A stretch of 64,000 nucleotides of DNA from Bacteroidota bacterium (GTDB taxonomy: Bacteria > Bacteroidota > Bacteroidia > JACCXN01), in NCBI GenBank assembly GCA_013696965.1, contig JACCXN010000044.1:1-64000 (forward strand), given 5' to 3'. The notes under the pieces are model-generated. The model was given only the letters and a program-made list of their open reading frames with translations. It ran no database searches and had not been told where the DNA came from. Below are positions 16,642 through 25,138 of this stretch, one piece after another; position 1 is the stretch's first letter; each line of letters begins with the position of its first letter. The translations under genes were made by a program, and so were the position numbers.

Positions 16642-18921
16642 ATGAAAACCTTTTTATTGTTCTTTTTCTTGGTCAATTCCGTTTTGTTTGTTTTTGCTCA
16701 AAATGACCCTGAAAACTATGAATGGGAATGGGCAAATAAAGAAACAGCCGGTGAAATCCATGTGGATAGTGCCGGAAATATCTTTAATGTTTTGTCTGTT
16801 CGAGAAAATCAATCCATTACGATTAGAGGCCATACATTTTTTTCAAGAAACAATCCTTTAACGATTTTAATAAAACACAATTCAAAAGGAGATTTTATAT
16901 GGGTAAGAGCAATGGAAGGAGTTGTTAATGGTGTAACTGTTGATTTTAATGGTACTATTTATACTACAGGATCTTTTGAAGATACACTTCCAATTGGAAA
17001 GGATACGCTAATAAGCAAAGGTGGATTGGATGTTTTTTTAGCTAAATATGATTCATCCGGAAATCCCTTGTTTGCAAAACAAGGAGGAGGTTCTCAGGAT
17101 GATAACTCATATTTTATTCATGTTTCAAAAACAGCAGATATTTATATTACCGGACTTTATAGAACAGCAGCAGTTTTTGAAACAAATGCCTTAACAAATA
17201 CCGACCCTAGAAATGCTTTTATTGCAAAATATGACAACAATGGCAATCTTCAAATGCTTACACAAATTAATGGAGAATCCTTTGGAAGAGAAATAAGTAC
17301 AGATAGTGACAACAATATTTATTTGCTGGCCTATTATAGTACTGCAGTATCAAAGGATGAAATACAAATTAGTGGACCTTTTGAAAGTTCTTTTGGATAC
17401 CATTTTTTAGCCCAACTTGATGCAAAAGGAAATGGGAAATGGGGTAAAGATTTAGGAAGTAATTATTATCAGCCATATCTTAACCTGAATACAGATGATT
17501 TTGGAAACAGTTATATTACTCAATGGAGAAGATACAGTGGATTTATTGTACATAAAATAGGCAATAATGGAGATAGCCAATGGATTGAACAAATATCGAA
17601 TGTTTTTGGAGATGCAACAGATGTTCTTATATCAAGGGATAATAACACAATCTACATTACAGGTTTTATTGCAAATGATATTGGAGCTTTACATTATTTT
17701 TGGAAATTTTCTCCTGATGGTAATTATGAATCATTTCCACTTGACAGTGGACAATACATTACCACCCGATCTTTAGGCTTAGATAATGATCAAAACATTT
17801 ATCTTTCTGGAAGTTTTGCTTCAGACACAACATTTTTTGGTCCAATTGTTTTAACTAAAGGGTTTAATGAAAGTAACCCTTCCTTTCTGGCTAAATTAAA
17901 ATTGGTAAAGCCTGATCCTTCTGAATTATTTGCAGTAAAGGTGGTAGGCGATAGATTTTGTTCAGGAGACAGTATAAAAGTAATTTATGAGGTTGTTACA
18001 TTTTATGATCCGGGAAATATTTTTATTGCAGAACTTTCAAATGAACAGGGAGATTTTACAAGTCCATTTTATCTTGGTGAAATTCAATCAAATGTTTCAG
18101 GAAAAATAATAGGAAAAATTCCTGATCAAATAAACCCTGGTAGAGGTTATAGAGTTAGAGTGAGGTCCACCAATCCAATTTCCTCTGCAATCAACCAGAA
18201 AAATTTAACCATCAGGAATAAGCCAATAGTTAATCTTGGAACTGATACTATAATTGAATGTGCTGCAGAACTTATTGTAGATGCTGGTAATCAGGGTGCT
18301 TATTTTATATGGAATACTTACGATACCACACAAACAATTACAATAAACTCAAAGGGTTTATTTTATGTTGATGTCTTTAATGAATATGGTTGCTATTCTT
18401 CAGATTCTATTTATGTTTTTCAGGAATCAGAAGCAATTGCAGATTATAGCTATACAATAGATGGATTAACTGTAAGTTTCTTTGATCAATCCATAGGAGC
18501 TACATCTTGGTTATGGGAATTTGACAAAGGTTCATCTTCAACAAGACAATTCCCTGTTAAAAATTTTATCATTAAAGATATTTATGATGTTTGTCTTACT
18601 ATTGAAAACAAATTGGGCTGCTTGGATAAGATTTGTAAAAAAATTGATTTTGTAAGCGTTGGATTAGCAGAAAATTCATCAGATGAATGGCTTGTATTTC
18701 CCAACCCTGCCTCAGATAAAATAATTATTACGGGTAAAATTGAAAACAACACAAAAATATCAATTAAAGATATTGTTGGTAGAACTATCCTCATGAAAAA
18801 TAGTACCACTGGAGGGAATTTAAATATGGAGATTAATGTTTCTGATTTTGATCGTGGTATTTATTTTCTAACCATTGAGAACGGATACTATAAATCTGTT
18901 AAAAAACTTATTTTAATGTAA
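16642..18921 (+). CDS. Secreted beta-propeller/Ig/PKD protein with T9SS sorting domain
   Basis: A 759-residue secreted protein. A signal peptide (1-19, ending FVFAQ) is followed by residues 25-430 made of SBBP-like propeller blades with the recurring 'F-L-A-K-Y-D-x-x-G-N' pattern (FLAKYDSSGNPLFAKQGGG, FIAKYDNNGNLQ, FLAQLDAKGNGKWGKD). Residues about 430-530 form a beta-sandwich with Cys. Then comes an Ig-like 'L-G-T-D-T-x-x-x-C' module (VNLGTDTIIEC...YGCYSSD), a PKD domain (SWLWEFDKGSSSTRQFP) and a type A T9SS C-terminal domain starting VFPNPASDKIIITG and ending KKLILM. Its architecture parallels the Kelch protein at 880-2562, and the PKD-CTD ends of the two look related ('NxxGCxxKICK-x-x-D' in both). 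Adhesion or matrix function is a guess. Confidence 0.87.
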   Translation: MKTFLLFFFLVNSVLFVFAQNDPENYEWEWANKETAGEIHVDSAGNIFNVLSVRENQSITIRGHTFFSRNNPLTILIKHNSKGDFIWVRAMEGVVNGVTVDFNGTIYTTGSFEDTLPIGKDTLISKGGLDVFLAKYDSSGNPLFAKQGGGSQDDNSYFIHVSKTADIYITGLYRTAAVFETNALTNTDPRNAFIAKYDNNGNLQMLTQINGESFGREISTDSDNNIYLLAYYSTAVSKDEIQISGPFESSFGYHFLAQLDAKGNGKWGKDLGSNYYQPYLNLNTDDFGNSYITQWRRYSGFIVHKIGNNGDSQWIEQISNVFGDATDVLISRDNNTIYITGFIANDIGALHYFWKFSPDGNYESFPLDSGQYITTRSLGLDNDQNIYLSGSFASDTTFFGPIVLTKGFNESNPSFLAKLKLVKPDPSELFAVKVVGDRFCSGDSIKVIYEVVTFYDPGNIFIAELSNEQGDFTSPFYLGEIQSNVSGKIIGKIPDQINPGRGYRVRVRSTNPISSAINQKNLTIRNKPIVNLGTDTIIECAAELIVDAGNQGAYFIWNTYDTTQTITINSKGLFYVDVFNEYGCYSSDSIYVFQESEAIADYSYTIDGLTVSFFDQSIGATSWLWEFDKGSSSTRQFPVKNFIIKDIYDVCLTIENKLGCLDKICKKIDFVSVGLAENSSDEWLVFPNPASDKIIITGKIENNTKISIKDIVGRTILMKNSTTGGNLNMEINVSDFDRGIYFLTIENGYYKSVKKLILM

Positions 18922-18936
18922 AAATAACGGATCAAA

Positions 18937-18976
18937 CGGAAAAGTTGGGGGGAAGAAAATCTCACCAACTTTTCCG
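18937..18976. terminator. 12-bp perfect hairpin between convergent units
   Basis: CGGAAAAGTTGG (18937-18948) and CCAACTTTTCCG (18965-18976) are exactly complementary with a 16-base loop. It sits 15 bases after the stop of the secreted propeller gene and 36 bases before the terminator of the oppositely oriented tRNA gene. There is no clean T tract, so it is a probable transcript-end hairpin rather than a classic terminator. Confidence 0.55.
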
Positions 18977-19011
18977 CTTAAATAAAGCCTAAACAATGGG
19001 AGGAGTGTAAA

Positions 19012-19037
19012 TAAAAAAAGGCCACCTTTCGGTGACC
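19012..19037 (-). terminator. Terminator of the tRNA-Val gene
   Basis: Read on the minus strand, GGTCACC, a GAAA tetraloop and GGTGGCC form a 7-bp stem (one G-U pair) followed by TTTTTTT. It starts four bases past the tRNA 3' end, as expected for a monocistronic tRNA. Confidence 0.8.
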
Positions 19038-19040
19038 TTG

Positions 19041-19115
19041 TGGGAGCTGAGGGATTCGAACCCCCGACCCTCTGGGTGTAAACCAGATGCTCTGAACCAA
19101 CTGAGCTAAGCTCCC
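19041..19115 (-). tRNA. tRNA-Val (anticodon TAC)
   Basis: On the minus strand the acceptor arm GGGAGCT pairs with AGCTCCC (discriminator A). The D arm GCTC-AGTTGGTTCA-GAGC, the anticodon arm TCTGG-TTTACAC-CCAGA with anticodon TAC, and the T arm GGGGG-TTCGAAT-CCCTC are all intact. The 75-base cloverleaf reads Val codons GUA (and GUN by wobble). CCA is not encoded. It is a stand-alone gene with its own terminator. Confidence 0.95.
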
Positions 19116-19213
19116 TTTTTTTTGTTCGGGCTGCAAATATATAGTAAAAAACAAGAACTTCATAAAAAAAGAAAAAATTGTTTGACTTTTTTTTAATTCA
19201 TTCTTTAGGAGGC

Positions 19214-20506
19214 TTAAACTACTTCGGCCACTACAAAAGTACTTCCTCCTATAAATATGAGATCATCTTTTTCTGCTTTTTCAGTGGCTATTTTAAATGC
19301 TTGCTTAACGGAAATAAATACAGTGCCAGTTAAACCATATTTGAGCGCTTTTTCCTGTAAATCTTGTGCTTCCATAGCACGTGGAATATCTGCTTTGCAA
19401 AAATAATAACTTGCTTTAGTAGGAAACAGCTTTAATATATTCTCAATGTCTTTATCAGCAACCACTCCTAAAATAATGTGAAGGTTTTTATAGGGTATTT
19501 GTTTTATTTGCTCAATTACAATAGCTAATCCAGCTTCATTGTGAGCAGCATCACAAATACTAAGAGGATTGGTGGAAAGTATTTGCCATCTTCCCATTAG
19601 GCCTGTATTTTCAATTACCTTTTGAATGCCTTTGTGAATTGCTTCATCTTTTATTTGAAAATGATTATCGCTTAAATGGTTTATTGCTGTTATAGCAGTA
19701 ACAAGATTTTTAGTTTGGTAATTTCCAGTAAGAGGACAGCTAATATTTTTGTAAAACTTTGGTCCAAACGATATATTTAATTTCATTACAGGTTCAATCC
19801 CGGCAATTTTTTCAATACTATGTATCTTGCCTTCATCTTCTGCATACAAAATAGGAGCCGACAACAGATTTGCCTTTTCATTAAACACATGTTTAATCTC
19901 ATTCTGGGTTTCGCCTATTATAATAGGAATTCCATGTTTTATTATCCCTGCTTTTTCTGCTGCAATTTTCTCTAAAGTGTCCCCTAATAATGCACTATGA
20001 TCATTGCTGATATTGGTAATAACAGAAAGGAGGGGAGTGATTATGTTGGTAGAATCAAGCCTTCCTCCCAGGCCGGTTTCTATTACGGCAATGTCTACAT
20101 TATTGTCTGCAAAATAGTTAAAAGCAAGTGCAACTGTCATTTCAAAAAATGAAGGATGTATTTCTTCAAATTTTATTTTATTTTGTTCAACAAACTCAAT
20201 AACATAATCTTGAGAAATTTCTTTACCATTGATTTTTATTCTCTCCCTGAAATCCTTCATATGGGGAGAAGTATATAATCCGGTTTTTAATCCAGACTCT
20301 TGTAATATAGAGGCAATAAGATGGGAGCAGGACCCTTTACCGTTTGTACCTGCAATATGGATTGTTTTAAATTCGTTTTGGGGATTCCCAAGAAAATCAC
20401 AAAGGGCAATGGTATTATCCAGGCTTCCCTTATAAGCTGCTGGACCTGTTCTTTGAAACATTGGAAGCCGACTAAAAAGGTAATCCAGAGTTTCAGTATA
20501 GTTCAT
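19214..20506 (-). CDS. folC: Bifunctional folylpolyglutamate synthase/dihydrofolate synthase
   Basis: A 430-residue Mur-ligase-type enzyme. The P-loop HIAGTNGKGSCSHLIASIL is at residues ~50-68, and GLYTSPHMKDFRERIKING, VIETGLGGRLDSTNII and SNDHSALLGDTLEKIAAEKA are family signatures. The C-terminal domain starts near NTGLMGRWQIL and has DAAHNEAGL. The enzyme adds glutamate to dihydropteroate and then glutamate tails to folates using ATP. Length is standard. The ATG directly abuts the TAA of the TonB-like gene (no spacing), so folC is the last gene of the exbB-exbD-tonB-like unit and is probably translationally coupled. There is no obvious functional tie to TonB. Confidence 0.94.
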   Translation of the reverse strand: MNYTETLDYLFSRLPMFQRTGPAAYKGSLDNTIALCDFLGNPQNEFKTIHIAGTNGKGSCSHLIASILQESGLKTGLYTSPHMKDFRERIKINGKEISQDYVIEFVEQNKIKFEEIHPSFFEMTVALAFNYFADNNVDIAVIETGLGGRLDSTNIITPLLSVITNISNDHSALLGDTLEKIAAEKAGIIKHGIPIIIGETQNEIKHVFNEKANLLSAPILYAEDEGKIHSIEKIAGIEPVMKLNISFGPKFYKNISCPLTGNYQTKNLVTAITAINHLSDNHFQIKDEAIHKGIQKVIENTGLMGRWQILSTNPLSICDAAHNEAGLAIVIEQIKQIPYKNLHIILGVVADKDIENILKLFPTKASYYFCKADIPRAMEAQDLQEKALKYGLTGTVFISVKQAFKIATEKAEKDDLIFIGGSTFVVAEVV

Positions 20507-21289
20507 TTAATTCAAAACAAAATTATAAACTATAACCCCTGTTTGAAGTTCTGGGGCATTTTCGTCAGCTTGCCATTTTGTTTTAAATGCTGCTTCCTCT
20601 GCGGTTTTAATTAAGCATTCTGCTGAATTTGTTGTTCCTCTTCCTCCTGCTTGAGCACTTACTACGTTTCCTTTTTTATCAACCTTGATAGTAACTGCTA
20701 CTTTTCCACTTTCTTGGCAATCATAGCGCGGCTTTGTTTTTACTAGTGCTTTTCTTATACCTAAATCATAACGATCTCCACCCCCTGAATAACTTCCGGT
20801 GTGATTCAATGAACTTTTGTCCCCTCCCGGATCACCCTGATCTCCTGCTTTACCTGTTTCTCCCTCACTGGATGAACTTTTGCTTGTATTGGATTTTCCT
20901 GTGTATAGTGCGCTTTTATTCACTGTTTTTTCAGGTTCTTTTATTGGCTCAGGTTCTACCTTTTTTGTTTCGGTTTTCTTATTGTTTAAACTTACAGCAT
21001 CTGTATTATCCTGGGTTACTGCTTCAGTATTTGTCTTAACAGGAGTAGGGTCAATTTGTTTTACTACTTCCTGAACCTTGTTTTGCGCCATTGGGGCTGC
21101 ATTTGCCTCTTCAGGTTGAACATTTCCTTGTCCTTGATCACTTGTCCCGAAATTAATTACTATTGTTTGTTTTGGAATAGGAACAGGCGTAGTTAATCCA
21201 TAATAAATAAAAAACAAAAGCAATAGTGCGTGAAAAATAACTGTACCAATTAACCCTAAATTGCGATTTTTATCCTCAAGTAGTTCCAT
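20507..21289 (-). CDS. TonB-like energy-transducing periplasmic protein
   Basis: A 260-residue protein from the ATG at 21289, chosen because it is four bases past the exbD stop; an upstream in-frame start at 21349 would overlap exbD. Residues about 9-30 form the single membrane anchor (LGLIGTVIFHALLLLFFIYY), with the TonB-type His (VIFHALLLL). A long Pro/Glu/Lys/Ser/Gly-rich linker follows (EPIKEPEKTVNK, SSSSEGETGKAGDQGDPGGD), and then a compact C-terminal domain (VKTKPRYDCQESGKVAVTIK; VDKKGNVVSAQAGGRGTTNS) like the TonB C-terminal fold. With ExbB/ExbD it should transmit proton-motive force to outer-membrane receptors or, in a TolA-like role, to the envelope. Gly-rich linkers and missing YP motif make it a divergent member. 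Confidence 0.83.
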   Translation of the reverse strand: MELLEDKNRNLGLIGTVIFHALLLLFFIYYGLTTPVPIPKQTIVINFGTSDQGQGNVQPEEANAAPMAQNKVQEVVKQIDPTPVKTNTEAVTQDNTDAVSLNNKKTETKKVEPEPIKEPEKTVNKSALYTGKSNTSKSSSSEGETGKAGDQGDPGGDKSSLNHTGSYSGGGDRYDLGIRKALVKTKPRYDCQESGKVAVTIKVDKKGNVVSAQAGGRGTTNSAECLIKTAEEAAFKTKWQADENAPELQTGVIVYNFVLN

Positions 21290-21293
21290 AACT

Positions 21294-21686
21294 TTATTTT
21301 GGTTTGGTTGCCAATACAATGCCGAATTTATTTCGGTTTGCAATATCAAGTATGTTTACGGTAATACCCGTGGGTACGGTTTCATCAACATGTAAAACAA
21401 TTTGTGGTTTTTCAGTTCCTGCTAGTTGAGAAACAATTATGGATTCAATACCTTCGGTATCTACTTGCTTTCCATTTAGGTAATGGATAAGATCGGGTGT
21501 AACGGTTACAGAAACGGATGCTTTCTCAGTGGATTTATTGGCACTTGTTGGTAAGGTAACATTTAGTGCATAAGGGCTTACAAGTGTTGAAACAATAATG
21601 AAAAAAATAAGCAGTAAAAATACAATGTCAGTCATGGATGCCATGCTGAATGCAACACTTACTTTATTTCTTGATTTAAGTCCCAT
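21294..21686 (-). CDS. exbD: Biopolymer transport protein ExbD/TolR
   Basis: A 130-residue protein with one N-terminal membrane helix (residues ~15-38: SMASMTDIVFLLLIFFIIVS). It contains the essential Asp in TDIVFLLL that conducts protons with ExbB, followed by a small periplasmic domain (VTVTPDLIHYLNGKQVDTEG; PQIVLHVDETVPTG). The length and layout are standard. It lies in the same operon as exbB (127-base gap) and the TonB-like gene (four-base gap). Confidence 0.92.
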   Translation of the reverse strand: MGLKSRNKVSVAFSMASMTDIVFLLLIFFIIVSTLVSPYALNVTLPTSANKSTEKASVSVTVTPDLIHYLNGKQVDTEGIESIIVSQLAGTEKPQIVLHVDETVPTGITVNILDIANRNKFGIVLATKPK

Positions 21687-21813
21687 TTTTTGTAGTGGTT
21701 TTTAACCGTTTGTATATTACTGTTTTGCTTTGGAATTTTTAGGTAAAGACTTGCTTTTTTGTAAATTAATTAATTTCAGAAAAATCAAATTTACCAACCT
21801 TGGGTTTTAAATA

Positions 21814-22509
21814 TTAAGCTGGTTCCTGCAACAAATCCATAAATTCAATGGAGGTTACTTCCAACTTATAAACTACCTTTTCAACTTTTGCAACAAGTAG
21901 GTTATAGCAGATATAAGCAACAATTCCTACCACTAATCCTGCTACGGTTGTAACCATTGCTTGCATAATACCACCGGAAAGCTGACTTATTTCTACTCCA
22001 TTTCCACTGATTTTCATTTCATGAAATGTAAATATCATACCAATTACAGTTCCAAGAAAACCTATCATTGGAGCCGCTCCTGCTACCGTAGCTAGAGTTG
22101 CAAGGCTTTTTTCCAATTTATAAATTTCTAGCTTTCCAACATTTTCAATAGCCGCACTAATATCATTCAGCGGTTTGCCAATTCTCGATACTCCTTTTTC
22201 AACCATTCTTGCAGTGGGTGCATCTGTGGCACGACATAAGGCTTTGGCAGCATCAATTTTTCCATCGTGAATAAAATCTTTGATGTTATTCATAAAGTTA
22301 CTATCCGATTTAGATGCTTTTTGAATGGCCAAATACCTTTCAATAAAAATATAAACTGCAATTACAGAAAGAATTACAAGAGGAATCATTATATATAATC
22401 CTCCACCAAGAAATAATTCAAGAATTGAAATTGTTTCCTGGGTAGGTACAACCGTTGCGGCCTCAACAAGAGCACCAGAAGTAACATTGAGTTGCTGCAA
22501 TAATATCAT
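21814..22509 (-). CDS. exbB: MotA/TolQ/ExbB proton channel family protein
   Basis: A 231-residue inner-membrane protein. A short periplasmic N-terminus precedes TM1 (residues ~33-52, LGGGLYIMIPLVILSVIAVY), then comes a cytoplasmic region with basic helices. TM2 and TM3 are in LATLATVAGAAPMIGFLGTV and AMVTTVAGLVVGIVAYICYN, with the conserved TVxGAAPMIGFLGTVIGM signature of the family. It forms the pentameric stator through which protons drive TonB-like motion. First gene of the exbB-exbD-tonB-like-folC unit. Confidence 0.92.
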   Translation of the reverse strand: MILLQQLNVTSGALVEAATVVPTQETISILELFLGGGLYIMIPLVILSVIAVYIFIERYLAIQKASKSDSNFMNNIKDFIHDGKIDAAKALCRATDAPTARMVEKGVSRIGKPLNDISAAIENVGKLEIYKLEKSLATLATVAGAAPMIGFLGTVIGMIFTFHEMKISGNGVEISQLSGGIMQAMVTTVAGLVVGIVAYICYNLLVAKVEKVVYKLEVTSIEFMDLLQEPA

Positions 22510-22653
22510 GTTTGTTGTTTTAAAATATTCAGGGTAAAATTACCACTTATCCAAAGTTAAATAGATGTGAAGTTGGTAAGTTTATAAACAGGGAATTGTT
22601 AGTTTTATTGTTTGTTTTCTTTGGCTCTTGCTTTGAAAGAAGAACAATAAAAA

Positions 22654-24018
22654 TTAACTATTGATAAACATTTGCATCAATAAAAATGTAAATGCACCTG
22701 CAAAATACCCCAGGAGTGCAAGTAAAGACATTTTTTTCATGTACCAGATAAAATCGATTTTCTCCATGCCCATAACCGCCACACCAGCAGCAGATCCTAT
22801 AATTAAGGCGCTGCCTCCGGTTCCTGCACAATAAGCAAGGAATTCCCAGAAGGGGTCATCAGTTGGAAAGTTATACATACCCATTCCTGCTGCAACTAGT
22901 GGAACGTTATCTACAATTGAGGACAAAAGGCCAATAGTAATTAAAATTACATTTTGATTTCCTATTAGTTCATCCATTGTACTTGCTAGGGTTCCCAAAA
23001 TTCCAGTAGACTGTAAGGCTCCTATTGCCACCAATATACCTAAAAAGAATAAGACACTTGGTGTATCAACTTTTCTAATAATTCCGCTAACAGTTGCTGC
23101 CTCTTTTTCTTCATCTGATTTCCCTTTATGCATGAGTTCAGTTACTATCCACAGAACTCCTAAACTCAATAACATTCCCATAAATGGAGGTAAATGGGTA
23201 AAGGTTTTAAATATAGGTACAAATAGAAGGCCTGCAACCCCCAGGATAAATACAATTTTTTTCTCTGAATCTGAAACCTTTGCGTGGTGTCCTCCTGGAA
23301 TAATTGCGTTTTCCGGACGAGTTACGTCTCCTTTTAATGTAAAGGATAAAAATACTGCTGGAACCACAATACAGACAATACTAGGGAGAATTAGCATTTT
23401 TACAATATTTATGGCCGTGATTTGCCCTCCTATCCAAAGCATTGTGGTTGTTATATCGCCAATCGGAGACCAGGCTCCTCCAGCATTAGCCGCTATAATT
23501 ACAATCCCACAGAAAAACATGCGGTCTTCCTTATGACTAATAAGTTTTCTAAGAAGCGAGACCATTACAATTGCTGTGGTGAGATTATCAAGGGCTGCGG
23601 AAAAGAAAAAAGTAACTGTACTGATAATCCAAAGAAGTTTTACCTTGTTTGTGGTAGTTATTCTATCCGTAATTACAGAAAAACCTTTATGTGCATCAAC
23701 AACTTCAACTATTGTCATTGCGCCCAATAAGAAAAACAAAATACCTGCTACCTCGCTTAAAAAATGCAACAATTGATGACCAACAAAGTGTGTTATAAGT
23801 TCACTCTCAGTAAGGACCATTTTTGATTCTTTTATTGCTTCTGTAAAAGAAGCAGGGAAATTAGCCGAACTAATGAATTCTAAAGGGAATAAAATGTAAA
23901 CGGTCCAACAAAGTACTCCAGTAATAATTGCTGAGGCTGCTTTATTTATATGCAATGGATGTTCAAATGCTATTGTAATATAACCAATAATGAAAATAGT
24001 AATGATTAAGCCGTACAT
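22654..24018 (-). CDS. nhaD: NhaD-type sodium/proton antiporter
   Basis: A ~454-residue polytopic membrane protein of the ion transporter (ArsB/NhaD) superfamily with about 11-12 hydrophobic spans. I placed the start at the ATG 24018 (MYGLIITIFIIGYITIAFEH) because the upstream start at 24072 lies inside the mscS gene. Hallmarks are FEHPLHINKAASAIITGVLCW, SAALDNLTTAIVMVSLLRKL, ANAGGAWSPIGDITTTMLW and SSIVDNVPLVAAGMGMYN; the paired 'DN' helices bind the cation. It exports Na+ (or Li+) for protons, typical of marine or salty habitats. The four-base gap after mscS indicates an operon. Confidence 0.92.
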   Translation of the reverse strand: MYGLIITIFIIGYITIAFEHPLHINKAASAIITGVLCWTVYILFPLEFISSANFPASFTEAIKESKMVLTESELITHFVGHQLLHFLSEVAGILFFLLGAMTIVEVVDAHKGFSVITDRITTTNKVKLLWIISTVTFFFSAALDNLTTAIVMVSLLRKLISHKEDRMFFCGIVIIAANAGGAWSPIGDITTTMLWIGGQITAINIVKMLILPSIVCIVVPAVFLSFTLKGDVTRPENAIIPGGHHAKVSDSEKKIVFILGVAGLLFVPIFKTFTHLPPFMGMLLSLGVLWIVTELMHKGKSDEEKEAATVSGIIRKVDTPSVLFFLGILVAIGALQSTGILGTLASTMDELIGNQNVILITIGLLSSIVDNVPLVAAGMGMYNFPTDDPFWEFLAYCAGTGGSALIIGSAAGVAVMGMEKIDFIWYMKKMSLLALLGYFAGAFTFLLMQMFINS

Positions 24019-24022
24019 AATA

Positions 24023-25138
24023 TTAAATTGAGTTTGAGGGGTGCAAATATACAGTTGTTGTTGGGTAAGCAAAATTACTTCCGTGTTTTTTTACAATTCC
24101 CATAATGTTAAAATTTATTTCCTGTTTTACTTGTAAAAACACATTCCAATCCATAGTATCAACAAAATATTGAACCAAGACATCAAGAGAACTGCTACCA
24201 AATTCTGTAAATTTCACAATGCCATCCTGATTTGTATTCGGATGTTCATCAATAAATAGCTGTATATCTCTTACAATAGCAGTAATTTGTTCCTCGGAAG
24301 TGCTATAAATTAAGCCAATACTGAATCTCGCCCTTCTGAAAGTGCGTAAAGATAAATTATCTAATTCATTATCCACCATTTTTTTATTTGGAATGGTTAA
24401 GAAGCTTTTTTCTAAAGTACGTAGTCTTGTACTTCGAAATCCTACCTTTTCCACAATTCCAATTGTACTTCCAACCTGTACCAGGTCCCCTACAACAAAT
24501 GGTTGATCAACAAATATGGTAAATGATGCCAAAAGATTTTCCAGGCTTTCTTTTGCTGCTAACGCCAGGGCTAGTCCACCAATTCCCAATCCTGCAACTA
24601 AAGTGCCTATGTCTAAATTGAATACTGCTCCTAGAATAATAAATACACCAAAAATTCCTGCTATGATTTTTGTAAATTCAGTTACAAAAGAAATAATTTG
24701 GTCATCTTGTTTTGTTTCTGTTTTAGCTGCTTTATGAAGAAGAATTATTTCGGTAAAATCAATAAGTCGAAAAACTATCCATATCAAGGATACCAATAAT
24801 AACAGTTGATGTGTTGTACGGAAAAAATTTCTAAGATTTAAACGTTCAAATACTTTATTATCCATTTCTGCCGGATACTGTATGTGAACCGTTGCAAAAT
24901 AGAAAATAATTAACAAAATCAATAAGCTTAATGGCTTGTACAGCAAATTGAATAACTTTTTTTTGTCAACCCCCTCTGAGTATCTGTCAAAAAGTTTAAA
25001 AAGTAAACTGCTCAGGTATTTTGAAATTATTTTATTGAAAATAATAGCAAGGGCCATCAAAAGTAAAAACCAAAGATAGTCCTCTATTGTATTGCTGAAA
25101 TAAACTTTATCAAGGTAGGCCTTGAATGAATTTGTCAT
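24023..25138 (-). CDS. Small-conductance mechanosensitive channel, MscS family
   Basis: A 371-residue membrane protein. Three or four N-terminal spans (DYLWFLLLMALAIIFN; LLYKPLSLLILLIIFYFATV; LLLLVSLIWIVFRLID) precede the pore-lining TM3 with glycine/alanine packing (GLGIGGLALALAAKESLENL). Then comes the beta domain signature FVDQPFVVGDLVQVGSTIG and TIPNKKMVDNELDNLS. It opens under membrane tension to release osmolytes. Its ATG overlaps the stop of the dehydrogenase gene by four bases (ATGA), and it is followed by nhaD, giving an osmotic/ion pair. Confidence 0.92.
   Translation of the reverse strand: MTNSFKAYLDKVYFSNTIEDYLWFLLLMALAIIFNKIISKYLSSLLFKLFDRYSEGVDKKKLFNLLYKPLSLLILLIIFYFATVHIQYPAEMDNKVFERLNLRNFFRTTHQLLLLVSLIWIVFRLIDFTEIILLHKAAKTETKQDDQIISFVTEFTKIIAGIFGVFIILGAVFNLDIGTLVAGLGIGGLALALAAKESLENLLASFTIFVDQPFVVGDLVQVGSTIGIVEKVGFRSTRLRTLEKSFLTIPNKKMVDNELDNLSLRTFRRARFSIGLIYSTSEEQITAIVRDIQLFIDEHPNTNQDGIVKFTEFGSSSLDVLVQYFVDTMDWNVFLQVKQEINFNIMGIVKKHGSNFAYPTTTVYLHPSNSI

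Noticed and set aside
23132-23536. 134-codon plus-strand frame within nhaD
   Set aside because: Antisense shadow of the membrane protein NhaD; no independent support.
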